Positions 44,123 to 53,970 of a stretch of DNA of 64,000 nt are shown here, in pieces. This DNA comes from Halorussus halophilus (GTDB taxonomy: Archaea > Halobacteriota > Halobacteria > Halobacteriales > Haladaptataceae), in the NCBI RefSeq assembly GCF_008831545.1, contig NZ_CP044523.1, positions 1,240,001-1,304,000 of the forward strand. The letters run 5' to 3'. Under the pieces are notes generated by a model. That model saw only the letters and a list, made by a program, of their open reading frames with translations. It did no database searches and was not told the origin of the DNA. The position numbers and the translations under genes are program-made. The stretch's first letter is position 1; every line of letters starts with the position of its first letter.

Positions 44123-45310
44123 TCAGTCGTCGCCCTCCACTTCGGTCTCGGCCGTGCCAGGTTCGACGGCGGCGAACTCCAAGCCGTGTGTGATGGCGTC
44201 GCCGGTGTCCGTGTCGAAGAGGTGGACACGTTCGCGGTCCAAGATGACCTCTACCTCCTCCTCTTCGGTGATGTCCGAGGACGGGTCCACGCTCATCAGC
44301 AGTTGGTTCGTCGGCGCGTCGGGGTCTGCTTCCATTCGGGCCTCCTCGTCACCGGTCAGCAAGTAGACGAAGATTTCGTCGCCCATCGGTTCCAGCACGT
44401 CGGTTCGCGCCTGAATCGACTGGGTCGGGTTCGCGACGTTCTCGCTCTTCTCCCGAAGGTAGACGTCTTCGGGGCGCACCCCGAGCGTCACGGCGTCGCC
44501 CTCAGCGATGTCCGAGATTTGACCGGGGTCGAACTCCACGTCGAAGTCCGGCGTCGAGAGCCCCGCCGAGGTCACCTCGCCTTCGACGAAGTTCATCGAC
44601 GGCGACCCGATGAAGCCCGCGACGAACAGGTTCTCCGGTTCGTTGTAACAGACCAGCGGCGGCGCAATCTGTTGGAGTTCGCCGTGGTCGATGATGGCGA
44701 TGCGGTCGGACATCGTCATCGCCTCCGCTTGGTCGTGCGTAACGTAGATGATGGTCGTGTCCAGTTCCTTGTGCAGGCGCTGGAGCTCCGTGCGCATGTG
44801 GACCCGGAGCTTCGCGTCCAGGTTCGCCAGCGGCTCGTCCATCAGGAACACTTCGGGTTCGCGGACGATTGCTCGCGCGATGGCGACGCGCTGGCGCTGC
44901 CCGCCGGACATCTCGTCGGGCATGCGGTCGAGCATGCCTTCCAGTTGGACGATGTCGGACGCCCTATCGACGCGACGGTCGATTTCGTCTTTCTCGTAGT
45001 CGCGCAGACGCAAGCCGAAGCTGATGTTGTCGTACACGTCCATGTGCGGGAACAGCGCGATGTTCTGGAACACCATCGCAATCCCGCGGTCTTTCGGCGG
45101 GAGGTTCGTCACGTCCCGCCCCGCGATGGTGATGGTTCCCTCGGAGGGCTTGGTCAGCCCTGCAATCGTTTCGAGGGTCGTGGACTTCCCACACCCCGAC
45201 GGGCCGACGAGCGTGACGAACTCGCCGTCCTTGATGTCGAGGTTCATGTCTTCGACTGCCGTTACGTCTGCGTAGCGTTTGTACACGCTGTCTAAGATTA
45301 CTTCACCCAT
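44123..45310 (-). CDS. Sugar ABC transporter ATP-binding protein (MalK/UgpC type)
   Basis: A 395-residue CUT1-type ATPase. Walker A GPSGCGKST (36-44), signature MSGGQRQRVA, Walker B EVFLMDEP, His-switch VTHDQ, and a C-terminal regulatory OB-fold (TOBE) region with LGVRPEDV. The long tail is acidic. It energises uptake for the two permeases upstream; the gap to the permease gene is 6 bp. Confidence 0.93.
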   Translation of the reverse strand: MGEVILDSVYKRYADVTAVEDMNLDIKDGEFVTLVGPSGCGKSTTLETIAGLTKPSEGTITIAGRDVTNLPPKDRGIAMVFQNIALFPHMDVYDNISFGLRLRDYEKDEIDRRVDRASDIVQLEGMLDRMPDEMSGGQRQRVAIARAIVREPEVFLMDEPLANLDAKLRVHMRTELQRLHKELDTTIIYVTHDQAEAMTMSDRIAIIDHGELQQIAPPLVCYNEPENLFVAGFIGSPSMNFVEGEVTSAGLSTPDFDVEFDPGQISDIAEGDAVTLGVRPEDVYLREKSENVANPTQSIQARTDVLEPMGDEIFVYLLTGDEEARMEADPDAPTNQLLMSVDPSSDITEEEEVEVILDRERVHLFDTDTGDAITHGLEFAAVEPGTAETEVEGDD

Positions 45311-45316
45311 TGTGTA

Positions 45317-46228
45317 TCACTCCTTGAGCGCTCCTGCGGTCAGTCCGCTGACGATCTTCTCCTGTGCGACGACGACGATGATTGCCACCGGCAGGACGCC
45401 GATGATGCTCGCGGCCGCCATCAGGTTGTACAGTTCCGAGTACTGGCCCTGATAGCTGAGGATGCCCCAGACGATAGGTGCCCACTGACTCGCCTCCCCG
45501 GTGGTCATCAGGAACGAGAAGAAGAACTCGTTGTACACCGAGATAAACGTTAGCACCCCCGCCGTCGCCACGCCGGGTGCCGACAGCGGCATGATGACTC
45601 GGAACAGCGCGCCGAGTCGGGTCGTCCCCTCGATTCGTGCGGCGTCCTCCAAGCCGTCCGGAATCTGGCCGTAGAACGTCGAGAGGATGAAGATGGACAG
45701 CGGCATGAACAGCGCGCTGAACGGTAGTATCATCCCGAACGGCGTGTTGAACAGTTCCGGACTCTGGATTCCCAACACCGTGACGTTCCCGGTGAACAAC
45801 CGGAACAGCGGGATGATGAACGCCGCCGGTGGGAAGTACGAGATGGCGAGGATGATGAGCATCAGCGGTCCCTTGCCGGGGAACTCCAGTCGCCCGAACA
45901 CGTAGCCCGCGAGACTCGCCAGTACCAACACGATGGCCGTCGTGGCGATGCCGAGCACGAAGCTGTTGAACATGTAGACGTGGAACGGTACCGTCGTGAA
46001 CACCTCCACGAACGCGCCGGGGTTGAACCCCTTCGGCAGGAGTCCCATGTCCGAGATGGCCTGGTTCGGCGTCAGCGCCAGCACGAGCAACCAGTAGAAC
46101 GGGAACAGCGTCGTTACCAGGAAGAAGATGGTGACGACGTAGAACATCGCTCGATACACCTTCTCCGGGTTCTCGATGGACGAGCTAACCCAACTGGAGA
46201 ACGGTCCTTGGTCCGTATCTGTAGCCAT
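45317..46228 (-). CDS. Sugar ABC transporter permease (MalG type)
   Basis: A 303-residue inner-membrane permease with six segments. The cytoplasmic EAA loop that contacts the ATPase is clear: LEDAARIEGTTRLGALFRVI, then MPLSAPG. The ATG at 46228 is 1 nt past the upstream permease stop, and is preferred to one at 46237. Confidence 0.92.
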   Translation of the reverse strand: MATDTDQGPFSSWVSSSIENPEKVYRAMFYVVTIFFLVTTLFPFYWLLVLALTPNQAISDMGLLPKGFNPGAFVEVFTTVPFHVYMFNSFVLGIATTAIVLVLASLAGYVFGRLEFPGKGPLMLIILAISYFPPAAFIIPLFRLFTGNVTVLGIQSPELFNTPFGMILPFSALFMPLSIFILSTFYGQIPDGLEDAARIEGTTRLGALFRVIMPLSAPGVATAGVLTFISVYNEFFFSFLMTTGEASQWAPIVWGILSYQGQYSELYNLMAAASIIGVLPVAIIVVVAQEKIVSGLTAGALKE

Positions 46229-46229
46229 C

Positions 46230-47216
46230 TTAGGCACCTCCCTCGGTGTCTGCGTACTTCACGATGTAGACGGAGACGACGATGCCGATGAGCGCCGCCG
46301 TGATGAACGCCACGGCGGCCGACGTCCCGTACATCCGGGAGTCGCGGAACGTCGAGACGACCAGACACGACAGCGACGGCACCGTCGAACAGCCCGCAAC
46401 CGTCTCGATGATACCGTAGACGCGCATCGCGCCGATGGTGCGGAACAGCATCGCGACCAGCACCGACGGGAGCACGAGCGGGAGCGTAATCATGCGGAAC
46501 TGCTGCCATCTCGTCGCGCCCGCGACCTTACCCACGTCGTAGAGGCTTCGGTCCACGCTCTGCAACCCGGCGAGGATGATGAGCGCCATGAACGCCGACG
46601 TCTTCCACACGTCGGCGACGATGATTATTATCATCGAGTCCACCGGGTTCGCCAGCGGTGTGGCGGTGAATACGCCGAGTGCTTGCATCCAATCGACGAG
46701 GAAGCCGATGCCGGGCTGGAACAGCAGGAAGAAGATCATCCCTTGGATGACGATGGGCACGGCCCACGGGATGATGATTGCCACTCGGACCCAGCGACGG
46801 AATCGGAAGTCCTGGTCCAGCACGAGCGCCTGTCCGAACCCGATGAGCGTCTCGAAGAAGACGCTCGCCACCGTGAAGATGAGCGTCACGGTGAGGGCGC
46901 TTCGGAACGGAGCCGACGGGTCGAAGAACGGCCGGACCAGCACCACGTCGCGTTGCCCCGTCAGCAAGGCCACGTAGTTCTGGAGACCGACGAACTCGCC
47001 GAGTGGCTCCGAACCGGTGATACTGTCTGCGAACAACGACATCCGGAACGTACTGAGCAGTGGCCAGAACGCTATGATGCCCAACAGCAACAGGACGGGC
47101 GTCAACAGCAGGTACGCGAACTGGGTGTCACTCAGGTTCTCCATCCAGCGGACCACCGCTACGTACGGTCCAGACCGGTCGGATTCCCGGATATCACCTT
47201 CCGTTGATGTAGCCAT
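46230..47216 (-). CDS. Sugar ABC transporter permease (MalF type)
   Basis: A 328-residue permease with six to seven membrane segments. The EAA-type loop reads LYDVGKVAGATRWQQFRMI-TLPLVLPS. The N-terminal 30 residues are soluble and charged. It pairs with the MalG-type permease that follows immediately. Confidence 0.92.
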   Translation of the reverse strand: MATSTEGDIRESDRSGPYVAVVRWMENLSDTQFAYLLLTPVLLLLGIIAFWPLLSTFRMSLFADSITGSEPLGEFVGLQNYVALLTGQRDVVLVRPFFDPSAPFRSALTVTLIFTVASVFFETLIGFGQALVLDQDFRFRRWVRVAIIIPWAVPIVIQGMIFFLLFQPGIGFLVDWMQALGVFTATPLANPVDSMIIIIVADVWKTSAFMALIILAGLQSVDRSLYDVGKVAGATRWQQFRMITLPLVLPSVLVAMLFRTIGAMRVYGIIETVAGCSTVPSLSCLVVSTFRDSRMYGTSAAVAFITAALIGIVVSVYIVKYADTEGGA

Positions 47217-47248
47217 AAAAATCGTGTAGGATACGGAGTTCCTTATCT

Positions 47249-48760
47249 CTATGCTTGCTTCTCGATGGCTTCGAGCTGCTTTTTCAGCTCGTCCATCGCT
47301 TTCTTGGGGTTACCGCCCTGGCTGAGTGCGCCGTTGACCTGCTGGTAGATCTTCTGAGACTGACTCGGCCACACGGCGGTGACGGGCCGCGGAATGGCGT
47401 TCTCGCCAGCCACCTTGAGCGTCTCCATGTAGCGACCCATGATTGGCACTTCCTTGGCGCGGTCGGAGTTGAACAGTTTCGGACGGGGTGGCAGGAAGCC
47501 GAGTTCCTCGAAGAGGCCGAGCTGGAACTCCTCGCTCATCATCGCTTGGAGAACCTTCGCTGCGGCTTCCTTCTTCTCGGAGTTGGGGTTGATGGCGTTG
47601 TGCCAGCCACCGAGTGCCGCGACGGGACCACCGGTCCCTTTGTACTTCGCCTGTTGCTTCGTCTTCGCGTACGGAATCGGCATGACGCCGAGGTCCTTGC
47701 CCATCTCCTCCTCTGCACCGTTGATGTTGATGGAGTACGGCCAGTTGCGGTGCATCACCGCGTTGCCAGCGGTGAACGGTTTGCGCGACGGTTCCTCCGT
47801 CCACTGGAGGACGGCAGGCGGCGCGATGTTCTTGTAGCCGCTGAGGGCGTTGTTCGCGCTCGACCCGTGGATGAACGCGCGTACCATCTTGATGGAATCG
47901 ACGACCTGCTTCTCGTTGACGGTGACGGGTCGGTCGCCGACCGGACCGAAGAGGTTCTTCTCCGGGTTGCCGAAGTACGCGCCGCCCCAACTGGTCATGA
48001 ACTCGTTGAAGTCACAGCACGACAGGCCCTCGTAGGCGTTCGCTTGGAAGGTGTAGCCGTACTTGGTGCCAGCGGCGTCCATCGATTTCTTCGTGACTTC
48101 CGAGAACTTCTTCCACTTCATCGACTCGGTCGCCCACTTCTTGAAGTCCGACTCCCCGTAGCCACCCTCTTTCAGGTGCTTCTTGTTGTACTGCATCGTG
48201 GGGAAGTCGGGGAAGACCGGGACCGCGTGGAGGTCGCCGTTCGGCCCCTTCGCGGTCGAGACGCTCGCACTGAAGTAGTCGTTCTCGAGCGTCTTCTTGC
48301 TCTCGCTCGACAGCAGGTCGTTCAGGTTCGCCACTTGGTCACGGACGATGAACGGAATCGTCCACCCGCTGTCCATGTAGAGGATGTCGGGCTTGCTCCG
48401 TCCGGCGGAGAGCCACTGCTGGTACTGTGCGCGCCGGTCGTCGGTGACGTTGGACCCTGCCTGAATCTTCACTTCGATATCTTTCGACAGTCCGTTTTTG
48501 TACAGGATGTCCTGGAGTTTGCTCCAAGTCTCGCCTTTAAAGTCGGGGTCCGTTGCCCACTGGAGGGTGGTCTTCCCGCCTTGGTTATCGACGTTGCCGA
48601 CGGTTCCGTTGTCCGAATTGTTGTTATTACCATCGCCGTTACCGCCCATGCAGCCGGCGAGTCCGGCCGCGGCCCCAGACGCACCGACGGCTTGGACGAA
48701 GTTACGACGCGAAACACCACTTTCGCTGTCGTCTGCTTCTTGCGAGTTATTGGCAACCAT
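47249..48760 (-). CDS. Sugar ABC transporter substrate-binding lipoprotein
   Basis: A 503-residue extracellular solute-binding protein, family 1. It has a twin-arginine motif (SRRNFVQAVG, 17-26) and a lipobox LAGC with C37, followed by a Gly/Asn-rich linker. Thus it should be Tat-exported and lipid-anchored. The family folds as two lobes that close on the sugar. It is the first gene of the transporter operon and is about 60 percent similar by eye to the second binding protein at 50281-51828. Confidence 0.92.
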   Translation of the reverse strand: MVANNSQEADDSESGVSRRNFVQAVGASGAAAGLAGCMGGNGDGNNNNSDNGTVGNVDNQGGKTTLQWATDPDFKGETWSKLQDILYKNGLSKDIEVKIQAGSNVTDDRRAQYQQWLSAGRSKPDILYMDSGWTIPFIVRDQVANLNDLLSSESKKTLENDYFSASVSTAKGPNGDLHAVPVFPDFPTMQYNKKHLKEGGYGESDFKKWATESMKWKKFSEVTKKSMDAAGTKYGYTFQANAYEGLSCCDFNEFMTSWGGAYFGNPEKNLFGPVGDRPVTVNEKQVVDSIKMVRAFIHGSSANNALSGYKNIAPPAVLQWTEEPSRKPFTAGNAVMHRNWPYSININGAEEEMGKDLGVMPIPYAKTKQQAKYKGTGGPVAALGGWHNAINPNSEKKEAAAKVLQAMMSEEFQLGLFEELGFLPPRPKLFNSDRAKEVPIMGRYMETLKVAGENAIPRPVTAVWPSQSQKIYQQVNGALSQGGNPKKAMDELKKQLEAIEKQA

Positions 48761-48787
48761 TTCGTTACCAAAGAGGCAGTATCACCA

Positions 48788-48794
48788 TTTATAT
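48788..48794 (-). promoter_or_regulatory. TATA box of the sugar operon
   Basis: Minus-strand ATATAAA, centred about 31 nt before the ATG at 48760; predicted to give a leader of only about 5 nt. AGTA-AC-TACT immediately upstream (plus-strand 48803-48812) is a small palindrome that may bind a regulator. Confidence 0.6.
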
Positions 48795-48931
48795 CTTGGT
48801 GCTAGTAACTACTCCCATTGTTGTAAATTCTAACACACTTAGAACTGACTCATTTGTTACTTAATCGCGCACATTCGGCTTTCATATGACGGCATTTCCG
48901 CCACCAAGGCGATTCTATCCTCTCGAAATGG

Positions 48932-48953
48932 AATTATACAGAAATGTATAATT
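48932..48953. promoter_or_regulatory. Perfect inverted repeat upstream of the sugar operon
   Basis: AATTATACA (48932-48940) and TGTATAATT (48945-48953) with a 4-nt spacer. It lies 26 bp after the aldo/keto reductase stop and 170 bp before the binding-protein start. It could be an operator, or a terminator for the reductase, though no T-run follows. Confidence 0.5.
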
Positions 48954-48978
48954 TCTCGCGTCCGGCGAGCACGTCCAC

Positions 48979-49965
48979 TCAGAGGTCACCTCGGGCGCGC
49001 GACCAAACCGGTTGTTTCGGTGCTTCGAGGCGTTCCATCTCGTCGGCCGACAGCGACACGTCGAGTGCGGCGAGGTTCTCTTCGAGGTGGTCGAGACTCC
49101 GTGGGCCGAGTATCGGCGAGTCCACCACGTCCTTGTGGAGCAACCACGCGAGACTCACCTGCGCGGGGGTCACGTCTTTCTCGTCTGCAATCGCTCGCAC
49201 TTCGTCTAGCACCGCCCAGTTCTCCTCGGTGAACCGCTCGTGGGTGTGTTCGTCCGTCGCTGCGCGTCCCTCGTCTGGGTCGGTGTCTCGGTCGTACTTG
49301 CCCGTCAAGAACCCGCCCGCTAACGGACTCCACGGGATGACGCCGACGTTCTGGTCTGCACACACCGGCAGGACGTTCTCTTCTTCGTGGCGGTCCACGA
49401 GGTTGTACTCCGGTTGCATGGAGACGAACCTGCGGTAGTCGTTGATGTCGCTCTCGTAGAGGGCTTTCGTGAACTGCCACCCCATCATCGTGGAGGCTCC
49501 GACGTACCGAACTTTTCCGGTTTCGACGAGGTAGTCAAGCGCGTCGAGCGTCTCTTCGATGGGCGTCGTCTCGTCCCAGCGGTGAATCTGATACAAGTCG
49601 ATGTAGTCGGTCCCGAGCCGGTCGAGACTCGCCTCGGCTTGGTCGATAATGTGCTTGCGAGAGAGTCCTTGCTTGTTCGGCCCCTCGCCCATCTGTCCAA
49701 ATACTTTTGTCGCGATGACCAACTCTTCGCGGTCGTAGCTCTCGATAGCCCGGCCCACTATCTCCTCGCTCTCGCCCTGCGAGTAGACGTTCGCCGTGTC
49801 GAGGAAGTTGATACCGCTGTCGATGGCCCGGCCGATGAGTTCGACGCTCGCCTCCTCGTCTCCCATCATCCACTCGCGGTCGCTCCCGAAGTTCATACAC
49901 CCGAGGCAGAGTCGGGATACCTCTAGACCTGTGTCGCCGAGTTTCGTGTACTCCATCTCAGTCAT
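48979..49965 (-). CDS. Aldo/keto reductase
   Basis: A 328-residue NADP-dependent aldo/keto reductase. Catalytic-tetrad region: INFLDTANVYSQGESEEIVG (Asp, Tyr), then the KVFG lysine and the YQIHRWD His. NADP-binding elements appear late (LGPRSLDHLEENL). Its place between two sugar-binding protein genes suggests sugar reduction or oxidation. ATG at 49965 chosen over 49980. Confidence 0.9.
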   Translation of the reverse strand: MTEMEYTKLGDTGLEVSRLCLGCMNFGSDREWMMGDEEASVELIGRAIDSGINFLDTANVYSQGESEEIVGRAIESYDREELVIATKVFGQMGEGPNKQGLSRKHIIDQAEASLDRLGTDYIDLYQIHRWDETTPIEETLDALDYLVETGKVRYVGASTMMGWQFTKALYESDINDYRRFVSMQPEYNLVDRHEEENVLPVCADQNVGVIPWSPLAGGFLTGKYDRDTDPDEGRAATDEHTHERFTEENWAVLDEVRAIADEKDVTPAQVSLAWLLHKDVVDSPILGPRSLDHLEENLAALDVSLSADEMERLEAPKQPVWSRARGDL

Positions 49966-50112
49966 GCCACGAACTACCACGACGACAGTGAAAACGATGT
50001 GGGCGCGGGCAAGGGACTACGGGAAAACGAATCGATTCGAGTGTCGTCAGTTTCGTCGTCTAGAAAGTCCGGACGCTCGGTAGGAATTGCAAGAGTAGCA
50101 ACGACTATGACG

Positions 50113-50190
50113 ACCTCGAAAGCCCCCGGACGCTTGCGGCCGTTCAGCGACCAAGCAAGCGCGAGCGCCCGGCCCCTTTCATTCCCACCT
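50113..50190. repeat. Palindromic intergenic element, family 3, copy 2
   Basis: Shares TCGAAAGCCCCCG, CGTTCAGCGAC and CGGCCCCTTTCA-TCCC with the copy at 10337-10455, but lacks that copy's second GTCGCTGAACGAC arm, so it is shorter. It is in the 315-bp gap between the aldo/keto reductase and the second binding protein, where nothing else was seen. Confidence 0.6.
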
Positions 50191-50280
50191 GGCTCAAAGC
50201 GTCACCGGGCGTTTCCGGTTGACGGTGTCACCGGCCGATACCAGCGGCTGGTTGGCCCGCACGGACCCCGACTCCCACCT

Positions 50281-51828
50281 TCACGTACTCTGCTCTATCT
50301 GTTGTAGTTGCGCTTGCAGTTGCGTCATCGCCTGTTCGGGGTTGCCGTCCCGGCTGTACGCGCTGTTAACTTGCTGTGCGATACGCGTCGATTCCTGCGG
50401 CCAGACGACGGTCACGGGCCGCGGAATCGCGTTCTCGCCAGCCACTCTGAGCGTGTCGATGTACCTGCCGATGACGGGCACGTTCGCCGCTCGCTCGGAG
50501 TCGAACAGCGCCCGTTTCGGCGGCAGCCAGCCGATCTCCTCGAAGATGGTGAGTTGGACGTTGTCGTCTGTGAGCGCCCGCAGTACCTCGAACGCGGCCT
50601 CCTGATTCTGCGAGTTCGGGTTCACCGTGTTGTGCCATCCTCCGAGGGCCGCGGACGGCCCGCCGGTCCCCTCGTACTGTGCCTCGTTCGACGGCACCGC
50701 GTACGGAATCGGCATCACGCCGAGGTCCTGCCCGAAGTTGTCCTGGGTTCCGTTCTGGACGATTGCGTAGGGCCAGTTGCGGTGCATCACCGCGTTGTCG
50801 TTCGTGAACGGCGCGAGCGATGGGTTCTCGGTCCACTGAAGCACCGCTTGTGGTGAGATTCCGCCGCGGTAGCCGTCCAGCGCGTACTGGTCGTCCTCGC
50901 CGTGGATGAAGGTCCGAATCATCCGAATCGAGTCGATGACCTGCTGTTCGTTGACCGTCACGGGTCGGTCGCCAATCGGGCCGAACAGGTTGTCGAGGCC
51001 GCCGAAGTACGCGCCGCCGAACCCGGACATGAACTCGTTGAAGTCACAGCAGGACAGCCCCTCGTACACCGCCGCTTGGAAGGTGTACCCATAGTCGAGG
51101 TTCTGGTTCTGGTCCATCACCGTCCGGGTGACTTCCGAGAACTCCTGCCAGGTGATGGACTCGGTTGCCCAGTTGTTCCCCTCGGGGTCGAACCCTGCGT
51201 CCTCCACGAGGTCTTTGCGGTACTGCATCGTCGGGAAGTCTGGATACAACGGCACCCCGTAGAGGTCTCCGTCGTCGCCCTTCGCCGTGGAGACGCTCGC
51301 TTCGAAGTACTCGTTGTTGACGATGTCCAGCACTTCCTGTGGCAAGTTCTGGCTCAGATTCAACAACTGGTCGCGTGCGATGAACGGGATGGTCCACCCG
51401 CTGTCCATCCGCATGATGTCTGGTTTGTTGCGCCCGGCCGACAACCACTGTTGGAACTGCGCCCGAACGTCGTCGGTGACGTTGGACCCGGCGACGATGT
51501 CAAGTTGGATGTCGCCGGACAACCCGGCGTCCCGAAGTGCTTGGGTCACTACCTGCTGGTTGTCTTTGAGGTCTGAGTCGGCGACCCACTGGACAGTCGT
51601 TCCTTGTTGCGTTACTGCACCGACCGGTCCCGCCGTCAGTCCCGCCGCGACACCGCTCGCCCCGACTGCTTGGACGAACCTTCGTCGGGAGACGCCTCCG
51701 TCACCCGACTTCGCGTCACTCGCTCTCGAATCACCAACACTCTTTCTCGACGTACCCGCGCTCGTCTCGATACCGTTCGTCTCGGCCGCGTTCGTATCAT
51801 CCGCCTTCGAAATAGTTTTCTCGGACAT
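50281..51828 (-). CDS. Second sugar-binding protein, lacking a lipobox
   Basis: A 515-residue solute-binding protein clearly paralogous to the one at 47249-48760 (shared ESITW/ESMKW, YEGLSCCDFNEFM, GPIGDRPVTVNE, MHRNWPY). A Tat motif (SRRRFVQAVG, 47-56) follows an unusually long acidic leader of about 45 residues. Where the paralogue has LAGC this one reads LTAGPVGA, with no cysteine, so it should be released or held otherwise rather than lipid-anchored. It has no permease of its own and may share the downstream system. Confidence 0.88.
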   Translation of the reverse strand: MSEKTISKADDTNAAETNGIETSAGTSRKSVGDSRASDAKSGDGGVSRRRFVQAVGASGVAAGLTAGPVGAVTQQGTTVQWVADSDLKDNQQVVTQALRDAGLSGDIQLDIVAGSNVTDDVRAQFQQWLSAGRNKPDIMRMDSGWTIPFIARDQLLNLSQNLPQEVLDIVNNEYFEASVSTAKGDDGDLYGVPLYPDFPTMQYRKDLVEDAGFDPEGNNWATESITWQEFSEVTRTVMDQNQNLDYGYTFQAAVYEGLSCCDFNEFMSGFGGAYFGGLDNLFGPIGDRPVTVNEQQVIDSIRMIRTFIHGEDDQYALDGYRGGISPQAVLQWTENPSLAPFTNDNAVMHRNWPYAIVQNGTQDNFGQDLGVMPIPYAVPSNEAQYEGTGGPSAALGGWHNTVNPNSQNQEAAFEVLRALTDDNVQLTIFEEIGWLPPKRALFDSERAANVPVIGRYIDTLRVAGENAIPRPVTVVWPQESTRIAQQVNSAYSRDGNPEQAMTQLQAQLQQIEQST

Positions 51829-52049
51829 GTAACCCCCGACAGAACTGACGACGGACGCCCATTTTGTTATTGCCTGCCGCCACCTGCCGACGGCGTGTTC
51901 GTCTCTCGATACTGTCTAGAAATCAGGGAGTTCCGTTCACTTTTCGGAGTCGTCTCTCCGCAACTGCGCCGACCGTTCGCCGTAGAAACTGCTCGCTGCC
52001 TATCAGCTTCCCGGAACGCTGAAGGCCACACCTCCGTAACTGTCCGCCA

Positions 52050-52877
52050 ATGCGTTCGGTATTCGACCGTCTCCGAGACTCGAGTCACACAGGCGAGAAG
52101 CGTTGCTGGCCGTGTACTGCCGTGAACGTCGCACTACTGTTCGTCGCCTGCGTGGGCGTGGCGTGGCGGCGGTCGCTCCGGTCGGCGCTCTTGCTCGCGG
52201 TCGGCGGCGCGAGTGCGATTCTATTTCGTGGCTATCTCGTGCCGTTCACGCCGCAGTTCGCGCCACAACTCGTCGCTCAGTTGCCGGGTGACCCGTTCCA
52301 CGAGAACGACAACTCGGACGCGAACACCCCCGAAACCTCTGGCACGCTCGGCGGTGACCCCTCCGAAGAGACCGGCGAGCAAATCGTCGCCGCGCTCGCA
52401 GAGGATGGCGTCTTGGTCGCCGACGAAGAGACACTGTATCTCGCCGACCAGTTCCGCGAAGCGTGGCGAGCGGAGATGGATAAGTTACGAACGAACGACG
52501 ACGCGGCGCTCGCCGACGCGCTTCGTGGGGCGACACCGAAAGGCAGTGTCGTGAACGTCGTCCACCCGGAAGGCGACACGTGGTTCGTCGTCTCAGACGG
52601 CAGTGGCGACCCAGCGAACGAAACGTGGTTGACGCGCCCGGTCGCGGTGGCAGAAGTTGGGGCAGTGAGCGTGCTCGCCGACGAGACGAGTCTCGACGCG
52701 ACGTTTCAGGCACAGGCGGTCGGGCCGCTCAGAACCTTCCTTCAGTCGTGTCCAATCTGCGACGGGCCGGTCGAAGAGACGACTGCCGTGGAGTGTTGCG
52801 GTGGCCCGGGTCCCGGCGGCCCCGACGAAGTGTTGGCCTGTACGGACTGTAACGAGCGGTTGTACACGTTCCAGTGA
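52050..52877 (+). CDS. Haloarchaeal membrane protein with C-terminal zinc ribbon
   Basis: A 275-residue protein. It starts with GEKRCWPCTAVNVALLF, a signature I associate with a haloarchaeal membrane family, with two short hydrophobic segments (about 24-40, 45-62). A long soluble part follows and the end holds a zinc-ribbon: CPICDGPVEE, ECCGGPG and CTDC. Function unknown. It stands alone on the plus strand inside the minus-strand sugar region. Confidence 0.6.
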   Translation: MRSVFDRLRDSSHTGEKRCWPCTAVNVALLFVACVGVAWRRSLRSALLLAVGGASAILFRGYLVPFTPQFAPQLVAQLPGDPFHENDNSDANTPETSGTLGGDPSEETGEQIVAALAEDGVLVADEETLYLADQFREAWRAEMDKLRTNDDAALADALRGATPKGSVVNVVHPEGDTWFVVSDGSGDPANETWLTRPVAVAEVGAVSVLADETSLDATFQAQAVGPLRTFLQSCPICDGPVEETTAVECCGGPGPGGPDEVLACTDCNERLYTFQ

Positions 52878-52893
52878 GGGATAGCGAGAGAAG

Positions 52894-53961
52894 TCAGAAC
52901 TCGGGCGGACTGTTCCGGCCGATGCGAATCTCGTGTGCTTCGATGTCTTCGAGCGCGGCGACTTGGCCACCGACCGTAACTTCCCCCTCTTCGGCTTCGA
53001 CGGTCATCCCGGCGACGCGTTCGCCGCCTTCGAACGAGAATCCGACGACTTTGCCTTTGACGACCCGGGAGCTACCGGTCTCTATGTCTCGTCCCTCGAT
53101 AGCCGCGTAGAAGTCGCCACTGAGTTCTTGTAGCTCTTTGACACAGCGACGAATCGAGGCGTACCGGCGGGGGAACGGCCGGTTCTCTCCGTCGGCGGCG
53201 AGTGTCTGTTCGGCAGTCGTCCACAGGACGGTGCCGAAGAAGCCAGAGACGAGGAACCCGAGCGCAGAGCGGTTGAAGATGACTCCGTAGCGGTCTTTGT
53301 CGTCGCGCAGGGCGTCTTGGGTGGCGTAGATAGAGTACTCGCCGTCGGCAACGGCGACGACCGGCGTCGTGATACCGCGGCGAGCGCGGGCGGTCGTCGC
53401 CACTTTGAGGTAGTCGTACTCGTCTGGGTCCGGAATTTCGGAAGCTGGAGTAACCAGCAGTTCGACGCTGACGCCCTCGTCGATGGCGTCGCTCAACTCC
53501 TCTTCGAACCGACCGAGGAGGTCCGGCGTCAGCGAGAGTGCGAGTTCGTACTCGGCGGCCTCGATGACGTCGGCGAAGTATCGGAGGATAGTCGAGCGAG
53601 ATTTGACGAGCGAGACGGCCTCGGTGTCGCGGGCGGGTGCGGTGTAGCGCGCTTCGAGTTCGGAGACCATCTCTATCAGCGACGACTGAACCCCTGAGAA
53701 GGCTTCGTCGGGGTCTACCGCGATGACTTTCATCGGTCGAGATTCGCGCAGTTCCACGAGTCCGCGGTCGCTCAGACTGCGCACCGTGTCGTACACTCGC
53801 GGTTGCGGGATGTCCGTGCGGTCGGCGATTTGACTGGCGGTCAGTTGCCCATGTTCGAGGACGGTGAGATAGGCGTCGATTTCGTACTCCCCGAGGTCGA
53901 AGCGGTCCCCCACTTGCTCCATCGTGGAGTGTAAGTCGTCGGAAGCCATGTGTTGAGACAT
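52894..53961 (-). CDS. trmB: TrmB-family sugar-responsive transcription regulator
   Basis: A 355-residue TrmB protein. N-terminal winged helix (about 20-85: [21 protein letters not shown], read in two pieces), a phospholipase-D-like sugar-binding middle ([28 protein letters not shown]) and a C-terminal beta domain ending [13 protein letters not shown]. TrmB members repress or activate sugar uptake and metabolism genes according to bound sugar. Located 1 kb upstream of the second binding protein, it most likely controls this sugar cluster. Confidence 0.9.
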   Translation of the reverse strand: MSQHMASDDLHSTMEQVGDRFDLGEYEIDAYLTVLEHGQLTASQIADRTDIPQPRVYDTVRSLSDRGLVELRESRPMKVIAVDPDEAFSGVQSSLIEMVSELEARYTAPARDTEAVSLVKSRSTILRYFADVIEAAEYELALSLTPDLLGRFEEELSDAIDEGVSVELLVTPASEIPDPDEYDYLKVATTARARRGITTPVVAVADGEYSIYATQDALRDDKDRYGVIFNRSALGFLVSGFFGTVLWTTAEQTLAADGENRPFPRRYASIRRCVKELQELSGDFYAAIEGRDIETGSSRVVKGKVVGFSFEGGERVAGMTVEAEEGEVTVGGQVAALEDIEAHEIRIGRNSPPEF

Positions 53962-53970
53962 ACTGTCGAG

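Noticed and set aside
44096-45295. 399-codon plus-strand frame opposite the sugar ATPase
   Set aside because: Antisense shadow; the ATPase on the minus strand has every ABC motif.
47255-48805. 516-codon plus-strand frame opposite the binding protein
   Set aside because: Antisense shadow; the minus strand has Tat signal, lipobox and family motifs.
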